Shown piece by piece: positions 57,324 through 64,000 of a stretch of DNA of 64,000 nt. Source of the stretch: Bacillus sp. CH30_1T. Its GTDB lineage: Bacteria > Bacillota > Bacilli > Bacillales > Bacillaceae_B. The stretch's first letter is position 1; each line of letters opens with the position of its first letter. The notes beneath the pieces were generated by a model. It was not told the origin of the DNA. It worked only from the letters and a program-made list of their open reading frames with translations, and did no database searches. Both the position numbers and the translations under genes were made by a program. The stretch is from assembly GCF_008364765.1 (NCBI RefSeq), contig NZ_VTUY01000013.1, positions 34,938 through 98,937 on the forward strand, in the 5' to 3' direction.

Positions 57324-58001
57324 CTATTCGGATATGATTCCATCTTGTGACATTTCCGTGTCATCCTCTGAATAATGCTTTAAGAAGTATACCAGTGATT
57401 GAAGCTCAACTGCCAGATCAATATGATGTACGCGGATATGGTCCGGCACCGTTAATCTTGCAGGAGTGAAATTCAGGATTCCTTTAATATTTGAAGATAC
57501 CAATCGGTCTGTGATATTTTGAGCAGAAGATGCCGGAACTGTGAGAATGGCCACTTCAATATCATGCCCTTCAAGCTTCTCTTCTAAATCATCTAAATGA
57601 AAAACGGGTACATCGCTGATTTGTGTCCCAACCTTCTTTTCATCCACTTCAAAAGCCATTTCAATCTTAGTATTATTATTCTTTATGAAATTATAGTGAA
57701 GAAACGCTGTACCGAGATTCCCTACACCTATCAGCACAACCTTCGTAATGGCATCTTGATCTAATGTCTTACGAAAAAAGGATAGTAGGTAATTGACATT
57801 ATATCCATAACCCTTTTTACCTAACGCTCCAAAATAAGAAAAATCTCTGCGTATCGTGGCAGAATCAACCTTCACCGCTTCACTCAATTCTTTCGATGAA
57901 ACCCTCTGCTTTCCCGAAGAGTAAAGATTCTTGATAAAGCGATAATATAGCGGAAGGCGCTTAGCCGTTGCCTGTGGAATTTTCGTTGTATCCTGGTTCA
58001 T
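57324..58001 (-). CDS. rex: redox-sensing repressor Rex
   Basis: The protein of about 225 residues has a winged-helix N-terminus ([20 protein letters not shown]) and a Rossmann domain with the NADH motif [10 protein letters not shown]. It represses fermentation and respiration genes and releases DNA when NADH is high. I choose the ATG at 58001 behind GGGGGAATAC, matching the usual N-terminus [20 protein letters not shown]. It is upstream of tatA. Confidence 0.96.
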   Translation of the reverse strand: MNQDTTKIPQATAKRLPLYYRFIKNLYSSGKQRVSSKELSEAVKVDSATIRRDFSYFGALGKKGYGYNVNYLLSFFRKTLDQDAITKVVLIGVGNLGTAFLHYNFIKNNNTKIEMAFEVDEKKVGTQISDVPVFHLDDLEEKLEGHDIEVAILTVPASSAQNITDRLVSSNIKGILNFTPARLTVPDHIRVHHIDLAVELQSLVYFLKHYSEDDTEMSQDGIISE

Positions 58002-58190
58002 ATTGTATTCCCCCACATCTATTCAAAACCTCTGATACCGCTTCCAAAATTGAAAGCATACAGAATTTAATACTCTACTACCCATCATACACTATATTTT
58101 ATCCTAAGTGTACGAAGATTAATAGTCGATTTATTGCCGTCCCCCTCCAAAATACGGTACACTAGCACTATGAAATAGAGGTGAAACGTC

Positions 58191-60137
58191 ATGATTCTAC
58201 TACAAGTGAATCAACTAACGAAAAACTTTGGTGCCGATAATATCCTATCAAATATCAAGCTTGAAATACAGACAAGAGATCGGGTGGCTCTCGTCGGACG
58301 CAACGGGGCAGGAAAGTCGACTCTTTTAAAAATAATTGCAGGTCATCTCTCCTATGATTCCGGAGACATCACGAAACCAAAAGGGGTTTCCATTGGATAC
58401 CTGGCTCAGAATACCGGCTTGGAATCTGATTTATCCATTTGGTCGGAAATGTTGACCGTCTTCGAGGAATTGCAGAGACAGGAAAAACAATTAAGAACAT
58501 TGGAGCAGCAGATGGCTGATCCTTCGGTGTATGAACAAGAAGAGCTCTATCAACGCGTATTAAAAGAATACGATGAACTTCAAGTCAGGTTCAAGGATTC
58601 CGGTGGTTACCAATATGAAGCGGATATCCGCTCTGTTCTTCACGGATTGAATTTCGCAGATTTTGATTACGATACAAAGATATCCACATTGAGCGGTGGC
58701 CAGAAAACCCGTCTCGCTCTTGGGAAACTTCTTTTAACCAAACCTGACATTCTCATTCTTGATGAGCCGACCAACCATCTTGATATTGAGACCTTATCAT
58801 GGCTTGAGACGTACCTTCAAAGCTATGAAGGAGCCGTCCTGATCGTTTCCCATGACCGGTACTTCCTGGATAGCGTCGTCAATCAAGTGTATGAGATTTC
58901 CCGGAACCGAAGCAAGAAATACCTGGGGAATTACAGTAAATACCTTGAACAGAAAGCGGAAGACTACGAAAAGGATCTTAAGATGTTCGAGCGCCAGCAA
59001 CAGGAGGTCGCGAAACTCGAAGACTTCATTCAACGGAATATCGCCCGTGCCTCGACGACCAAGATGGCCCAAAGCCGCAGAAAAAAGCTGGAACGAATGG
59101 ACAAGATGGATAGGCCATTGGGTGATGAGAAATCTGCCAACTTTGCTTTTCAAATTGATCGTCCAAGTGGAAATGATGTTCTTCACGTCCAAGACCTTAC
59201 CATCGGATATGGAAAAGACGAACAGATTTCATCTCACATCGACTTCTCTGTTAAAAAGGGAGACAGTATCGCTCTTGTAGGTCCAAACGGAATCGGGAAA
59301 TCGACCCTTTTGAAAACATTGGTCAATAAACTGCAACCTCTTGAAGGAGCATATAAATTCGGATCAAATGTTTCGATTAGTTATTATGATCAAGAACAAG
59401 CCGAACTATCTTCCAATAAGACTGTCTTAAATGAACTGTGGGACGAATACCCAATGAAAATGGAAAAAGAAATCCGCACTGTACTTGGAAACTTCTTATT
59501 CTCAGGGGAAGATGTCTTAAAGCCTGTTTCCACACTGAGTGGTGGAGAGAAGGCACGTCTGGCACTTTCCAAGCTCATGATGGAAAAAGGGAATGTCTTG
59601 ATCCTGGATGAACCGACGAATCATCTGGATCTAGACAGCAAAGAAGTGCTGGAGAATGCCTTGATTGACTACCCTGGGACGATTCTCTTTGTATCACACG
59701 ACCGTTATTTCATCAATCGAATTGCTACAAAGGTTGTAGAACTCTCCAAAAGGGGATCGACCGAATACCTTGGCGATTACGATTATTATGTAGAGAAATT
59801 ACAACAGCAGGAAGAATTGGCTGCACTCGAGCGGATGGAACAAGGAGTACAAGTGTCATCACAGGTGACCACTCAAAAACAGTCCCACAAGATCGATAAA
59901 GAGGCGAAGAAGCTTGAGCGTCAACGAAAACGCAGAGTAGAAGAAATAGAAGGTCTCATGGAAGGTCTTGAAGAAGACATCCAGTTAAAAGAGGATCTCC
60001 TCTGTGACCCTAATATTTTTCAAGATCATGAAAAGGTTCAGGACATCAATGACTCCCTCACAAAAGCAAAAGAAGAGCTTGATTCTCTATTGGAAGAATG
60101 GACAGAAATCGAGGAGATTCTTCAAGAAGAACAATAA
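58191..60137 (+). CDS. ydiF: ABC-F family ATPase (YdiF-like)
   Basis: The 648-residue protein has two ABC domains without membrane segments: GRNGAGKST with LSGGQKTR in the first and GPNGIGKST with LSGGEKAR in the second, each with an LDEPTNHLD box. A linker and a C-terminal coiled coil (about 545-648) follow. ABC-F proteins act on the ribosome. It is divergent from rex, as in B. subtilis ydiF. Confidence 0.92.
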   Translation: MILLQVNQLTKNFGADNILSNIKLEIQTRDRVALVGRNGAGKSTLLKIIAGHLSYDSGDITKPKGVSIGYLAQNTGLESDLSIWSEMLTVFEELQRQEKQLRTLEQQMADPSVYEQEELYQRVLKEYDELQVRFKDSGGYQYEADIRSVLHGLNFADFDYDTKISTLSGGQKTRLALGKLLLTKPDILILDEPTNHLDIETLSWLETYLQSYEGAVLIVSHDRYFLDSVVNQVYEISRNRSKKYLGNYSKYLEQKAEDYEKDLKMFERQQQEVAKLEDFIQRNIARASTTKMAQSRRKKLERMDKMDRPLGDEKSANFAFQIDRPSGNDVLHVQDLTIGYGKDEQISSHIDFSVKKGDSIALVGPNGIGKSTLLKTLVNKLQPLEGAYKFGSNVSISYYDQEQAELSSNKTVLNELWDEYPMKMEKEIRTVLGNFLFSGEDVLKPVSTLSGGEKARLALSKLMMEKGNVLILDEPTNHLDLDSKEVLENALIDYPGTILFVSHDRYFINRIATKVVELSKRGSTEYLGDYDYYVEKLQQQEELAALERMEQGVQVSSQVTTQKQSHKIDKEAKKLERQRKRRVEEIEGLMEGLEEDIQLKEDLLCDPNIFQDHEKVQDINDSLTKAKEELDSLLEEWTEIEEILQEEQ

Positions 60138-60370
60138 TCCACAGGATTGGGGATAACTAGCGAACCCCAATCCTTTCTTATTCCACATCATTATCCACAA
60201 TTCAAATCCCGTTCATCCTTTAAAAGCAGAGGTTTTCCACATAATCCACAATTCCAACACGAGTTATCCACAAACTTTTCCAAAGAATAGGTCATTCATA
60301 CTAGAGTTTTTCACATAGTGTACACATCATTTATGTAGTTACTAACATTTCATCCACAGTCTGTTGATAA
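60135..60370. promoter_or_regulatory. DnaA-box cluster next to tsaD
   Basis: Perfect DnaA boxes TTATCCACA lie at 60191-60199 and 60264-60272. One-mismatch copies are at 60135-60143, 60233-60241, 60242-60250, 60350-60358 and, inverted, 60362-60370. Seven boxes within 240 bp of a gene-free 348-bp gap is far from chance. I recall one of the B. subtilis DnaA-titration clusters being at gcp (tsaD), so the position appears conserved. Confidence 0.8.
60143..60180 (+). terminator. ydiF terminator
   Basis: GGATTGGGG...CCCCAATCC is a strong stem followed by TTTCTTATT, just past the ydiF stop. Confidence 0.85.
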
Positions 60371-60448
60371 AACGTATGTTCGTTACTTTCTCCTCTCATT
60401 CACTCACAAGATATCAACAAAACCGAGAACAATAACTATACCCAATAA

Positions 60449-60480
60449 AAAAAGCTTAAACGAAGTTTCGCCTAAGCTTT
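60449..60480 (-). terminator. tsaD operon terminator
   Basis: AAAGCTTA-..-TAAGCTTT surrounds CGAAGTTTCG, and on the minus strand the stem is followed by seven T residues. It lies 6 bp past the tsaD stop. Confidence 0.85.
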
Positions 60481-60485
60481 CCCTT

Positions 60486-61502
60486 TTAGAAATTCTCTAT
60501 ATCAAGTCCAGGATGAGCATTCATGTCCATGCTTCCTCTTTTTCCTCGTTCAAATAAAATCGTTCCAGCAGCTGCAATCATAGCTGCATTGTCCGTACAA
60601 AGGGATATCGGAGGGATGATTAACTCCACTTCCACCTCTTCAAATGCTTCTTGAAGGGCAGCACGCAAGCCTTTATTGGCGGCAACTCCACCAGCCAGTA
60701 AAACTTGTTCCACTCCATATTCCTTTACAGCTTTAACAGTTTTGGTTACTAACACATCAATCACACTGGCTTGAAAGCTCGCTGCCAAATCCTGTGGATG
60801 AATGGTTACTCCTTTTTGCTTCGCATTGTGTAGCGTGTTAATAACCGCCGACTTCAATCCACTGAAGCTAAAATCATAGGAACCCTCTTCAAGCCATGCA
60901 CGGGGCAAATCAATATTAGGTTCCCCTTCATGAGCTAACCGATCGATATGGGGTCCCCCCGGATACGGAAGACTCAAAGTCCGGGCCACTTTATCATAAG
61001 CTTCTCCCGCTGCATCGTCCCGGGTCTCCCCGATCACTTGAAACGAACCGTGGTCTTTCATGAACACAAGCTCTGTATGACCTCCGGAAACAACTAATGA
61101 AAGCAGAGGAAACCTCATCTCTTTCACTAATCGATTGGCATAAATATGTCCTGCAATGTGATGGACACCCACCAAAGGTTTGTTATGAGCAAAAGCCAGT
61201 GCCTTGGCAGAATTGACACCAATCAGAAGGGCTCCCACCAAACCGGGGCCTTCCGTCACGGCGACACAATCTATTTCGTCCATCGTCATACCAGCTTGTT
61301 CAAGCGCTTCCTCCAGCACAAATGTAACCTGCTCCACATGATGACGTGAAGCAATTTCAGGGACGACCCCGCCGAACCGCTTATGACTTTCAATCTGAGA
61401 CGAGACAATATTCGCCACAATCTCTGTTCCATTTTTTACAATCGCCACAGCTGTTTCATCACAGCTTGTCTCGATTCCCAATACAAACGTATCTTTTTTC
61501 AT
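60486..61502 (-). CDS. tsaD: tRNA t6A threonylcarbamoyltransferase subunit TsaD
   Basis: The 338-residue ASKHA-fold protein has the metal motif [10 protein letters not shown], the N-terminal [12 protein letters not shown] and the late [10 protein letters not shown]. It transfers threonylcarbamoyl to A37 of ANN-decoding tRNAs with TsaB and TsaE. The ATG at 61502 is the likely start; the frame continues 4 codons upstream into rimI. Confidence 0.97.
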   Translation of the reverse strand: MKKDTFVLGIETSCDETAVAIVKNGTEIVANIVSSQIESHKRFGGVVPEIASRHHVEQVTFVLEEALEQAGMTMDEIDCVAVTEGPGLVGALLIGVNSAKALAFAHNKPLVGVHHIAGHIYANRLVKEMRFPLLSLVVSGGHTELVFMKDHGSFQVIGETRDDAAGEAYDKVARTLSLPYPGGPHIDRLAHEGEPNIDLPRAWLEEGSYDFSFSGLKSAVINTLHNAKQKGVTIHPQDLAASFQASVIDVLVTKTVKAVKEYGVEQVLLAGGVAANKGLRAALQEAFEEVEVELIIPPISLCTDNAAMIAAAGTILFERGKRGSMDMNAHPGLDIENF

Positions 61503-61936
61503 AAATTCACCCACATTACTAAAGCATCCTCTTGATTATCAGAATAATACCGCTTACGGATTCCTCCATCTTGAAACCCGAGCTTCCGATATAAATGTTG
61601 TGCCGGTGTATTCGATACCCTGACTTCGAGGGTCATCACACGAGCTCCAAATTCAATCGCAATACCCATGATCTTGCGCATGAGGCCTTCTCCCAAACCC
61701 CGCCCCCGATAATCCGGGAGCACAGCCACATTTGTGATATGTGCCTCATCCACTACAAGCCACACCCCACAATATCCTGCAAGCTTGTCTTCATCCTCGG
61801 CAACGAGATATGTAGACAGGTGGTTATGTTCGATCTCATTCAGGAAAGCTTCCCGACTCCAAGGAATGCTAAAAGATTGATCTTCAATTTCCATTACAGC
61901 ATCTAAATCATCAACCGTCATAAATCGTATATCCAT
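61499..61936 (-). CDS. rimI: ribosomal-protein-alanine acetyltransferase RimI
   Basis: The 145-residue GNAT protein has the acetyl-CoA loop [13 protein letters not shown] and the C-terminal [14 protein letters not shown]. It acetylates the N-terminus of ribosomal protein S18 in E. coli. It overlaps tsaD and follows tsaB by 21 bp, as in B. subtilis ydiD. Confidence 0.93.
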   Translation of the reverse strand: MDIRFMTVDDLDAVMEIEDQSFSIPWSREAFLNEIEHNHLSTYLVAEDEDKLAGYCGVWLVVDEAHITNVAVLPDYRGRGLGEGLMRKIMGIAIEFGARVMTLEVRVSNTPAQHLYRKLGFQDGGIRKRYYSDNQEDALVMWVNL

Positions 61937-61957
61937 ATTCTAACGATCCTTTATTTT

Positions 61958-62656
61958 CTATTCAGATTTTTTTTGAGATTCCAGCCATTTCACTTCTGCT
62001 TCAGCCATCCGTATATAATTAGGGAGCACTTCATGCGCCGATGTCTCTTTCAGACCACTACCAATAAAAGCAAGCTCAGACGGACGTGGATTATGACTGA
62101 CAAAAGGAGCGATTTTTGCTTGCTCTCCCAGGACTTCCTTAATCATGCTCTCGTGAAGGGCAACATCATTGCCGACAAAGAGTATATCTTTATTAAAATC
62201 TTTTAACTTCTTCACCCATTCTTCCAGCAGTATGTTGCAATCATCTTCCACACTTTTTAATTGATCTCCCTGAAACTCATAGAGTCCAGTGTACACCTGT
62301 CCCCTTCTTGCATCGAACAAAGGAACAATATATCCTGTAAAATATCGTCCAGATGAAGCAAGTGCTGCAAGACTTGATACTGGAATGAGCGGGATGCCCA
62401 GAGACCATGCAAGGGTCTTTGCTAAGGTGACTCCTATCCGGACACCTGTATAGGAACCAGGACCATTTGCAACGACAACCTTCGTTAAGTGTTTCGCCTC
62501 AATCCCGCAATCCTTCAACAATTGTTCGATAGCCGGCATGGCTCTTACTGAATGATTCTTCTTAATATAGGTAGTGTACTCCCCAACTACCTTGTCCTCC
62601 TCGATAAGCGCAACGCCTAACGGATAATTGGAGGTATCAATCGATAATATCGTCAT
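61958..62656 (-). CDS. tsaB: tRNA t6A synthesis protein TsaB
   Basis: The 232-residue ASKHA-like protein starts LSIDTSNYPLGVAL and has ANGPGSYTGVRIG. It is the scaffold partner of TsaD and TsaE. Its start overlaps the tsaE stop by four bases. Confidence 0.95.
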   Translation of the reverse strand: MTILSIDTSNYPLGVALIEEDKVVGEYTTYIKKNHSVRAMPAIEQLLKDCGIEAKHLTKVVVANGPGSYTGVRIGVTLAKTLAWSLGIPLIPVSSLAALASSGRYFTGYIVPLFDARRGQVYTGLYEFQGDQLKSVEDDCNILLEEWVKKLKDFNKDILFVGNDVALHESMIKEVLGEQAKIAPFVSHNPRPSELAFIGSGLKETSAHEVLPNYIRMAEAEVKWLESQKKSE

Positions 62657-63108
62657 GACACAATCTCCTTACACAATTCACTATATCGATCACCATAGGG
62701 CTTCAATACGATTCTTCTCGTGGAATCGCCTTCCCGGTAAATCGATAGACTTAATAATTCTTCCGGAAGTTGATCTTGAATTAAGTGAGCCCACTCAACG
62801 ACGGTTACACCTTCCCCTTCAAAGTATTCATCGAATCCCAAATCTTCAAAGGAATCATCCAACCTGTATACATCCATATGATATAGAGGCAAACGGCCCC
62901 TATATTCTTTAATGATGGTAAAGGTGGGACTGTTAACCGTTTTCGTGACACCAAGGCCCTTGGCAAGACCTTTGGTAAATGTCGTTTTTCCTGCCCCAAG
63001 ATCACCTTCTAATGTTAACACAGTTCCAGGATTCAAATGACCTGCCAATTTCTCTGCAAACTGGCCTGTTTCCTCCGGACTGGTCGTTATGATCTCAAAC
63101 TGATTCAT
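62653..63108 (-). CDS. tsaE: tRNA t6A synthesis ATPase TsaE
   Basis: The 151-residue P-loop protein has Walker A GDLGAGKTT and the family motif YHMDVYRL. The ATG at 63108, behind GAGGAG, matches the usual MNQ start; an upstream in-frame ATG at 63129 has no site. It is the first gene of the t6A operon. Confidence 0.95.
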   Translation of the reverse strand: MNQFEIITTSPEETGQFAEKLAGHLNPGTVLTLEGDLGAGKTTFTKGLAKGLGVTKTVNSPTFTIIKEYRGRLPLYHMDVYRLDDSFEDLGFDEYFEGEGVTVVEWAHLIQDQLPEELLSLSIYREGDSTRRIVLKPYGDRYSELCKEIVS

Positions 63109-63137
63109 GTTAATCTCCTCAATTGTCATTTAGAGTA

Positions 63138-63172
63138 TAAAAAAACCTTAGGATCATTTGTTACCCTAAGGG
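63138..63172 (-). terminator. terminator-like hairpin just upstream of tsaE
   Basis: CCTTAGG...CCCTAAGG (63146-63171) is followed on the minus strand by a T-run that ends about 30 bp before the tsaE start. It may end a lost upstream gene or act as an attenuator. Confidence 0.65.
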
Positions 63173-63240
63173 AGAATGTATATATGTAGTTTACCCTTTT
63201 TCGGGTATGAGAGTAAAGGTTGTGGTCACAGACAATAAAA

Positions 63241-63262
63241 AAAACGAAACAAAGTTTCGTTT
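63241..63262 (-). terminator. terminator of the rRNA-tRNA operon
   Basis: AAACGAAAC-AA-AGTTTCGTTT is followed by a T-run on the minus strand, 14 bp past tRNA-Asp. Confidence 0.85.
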
Positions 63263-63275
63263 GAATTAACAAAAA

Positions 63276-63352
63276 TGGCGGTCCGGACGGGACTCGAACC
63301 CGCGACCTCCTGCGTGACAGGCAGGCATTCTAACCAACTGAACTACCGGACC
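63276..63352 (-). tRNA. tRNA-Asp (GTC)
   Basis: The 77-nt gene has the acceptor stem GGTCCGG/CCGGACC, anticodon GTC in CCTGTCACG, T loop GGTTCGAGTCC and an encoded CCA end. It is the last gene of the rRNA operon. Confidence 0.97.
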
Positions 63353-63429
63353 AAAGTTTTTTGAGCTAGCAAAATAACTATCCATGCGTGACTCATTAAG
63401 GATTATGCTATCCCTAGTCAAAAATGGTA

Positions 63430-63503
<74 letters not shown>

Positions 63504-63596
63504 ACGATATAAATGTTACTTAAGATGATAACTACTATCTATTCTACTATATGCAGCTTCACTAATAAAGTGATTATGCAAAAAAATAAAATTTCG

Positions 63597-63712
<116 letters not shown>

Positions 63713-63816
63713 CGAATATTTAATTGAAGGGTTGTTCCTTCAAAACTAGATAAAGAATTGATATCAAGAAAGCCGAATACCGACCAATTGTTGTTCATTT
63801 AAAAAATGACTCTTTG

Positions 63817-64000
<184 letters not shown>

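Overview
The window is a piece of a Bacillaceae (Firmicutes) chromosome. The right end (about 53.0-64.0 kb) is backbone in the gene order of Bacillus subtilis: groEL, groES, ydiL, ydiK, tatC, tatA, rex, ydiF, tsaD, rimI, tsaB, tsaE, then tRNA-Asp, tRNA-fMet, 5S and the 3' part of 23S rRNA. moaC and thiL, which I remember from this neighbourhood in B. subtilis, are absent. I cannot name the genus with confidence.

From 0.49 to 53.05 kb the backbone is interrupted by AT-rich islands inserted into the last codons of groEL. A 17-bp core (ATTACATCATGCCGCCC) that contains the groEL stop codon occurs three times, at 488-504, 7874-7890 and 53038-53054. Both compartments carry matching sub-terminal repeats of the TGTTAGCA type. 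Island A (about 7.4 kb) has no integrase; it carries a Fur-boxed nikABCDE-like metal or metallophore importer and a MATE efflux pump. Island B (about 45 kb) has a tyrosine integrase next to groEL. No relaxase or conjugation gene is visible, so these are genomic islands or mobilizable elements rather than complete ICEs.

Island B is modular. 8.0-10.0 kb holds decayed small genes. 10.1-13.4 kb is a dTDP-L-rhamnose operon (rfbB, D, C, A). 13.9-27.8 kb is one long minus-strand operon that looks like a type II polyketide or specialised fatty-acid pathway: drug-type ABC exporter, thioesterase, malonyltransferase, ketoreductase, ACP, dehydratase, a 1092-residue GNAT/beta-sandwich protein, a GT-B-like protein, a GcvT-like protein, a fused KS-CLF protein and an AcpS-type phosphopantetheinyl transferase. 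The rhamnose genes next door suggest a rhamnosylated lipid or polyene that is exported. 28.4-35.5 kb is a recombination zone: a truncated integrase between 52-bp direct repeats, a recombinase-in-trio cluster, and an excisionase-integrase pair behind a structured leader.

36.0-51.5 kb looks like an undescribed peptide (RiPP-type) pathway. A minus-strand operon encodes an unknown 183-aa protein, an MFS exporter, a flavin oxidoreductase, a small helical protein, a ClpC-like ATPase with a dead second ring, an S9 oligopeptidase, TldD, TldE, a membrane protein with two HLxEH motifs and a 28-aa acidic peptide. Across an RNPP-type regulator with a separate pheromone-like peptide lies a plus-strand unit: LuxR-type HTH, a 37-aa candidate precursor and a HExxH-type peptide hydroxylase candidate, followed by a convergent MFS exporter. 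Together they suggest a density-controlled modified peptide that is trimmed by TldD/E and/or S9 and exported.

All functions are inferred from recognised motifs and context. No database search was run.
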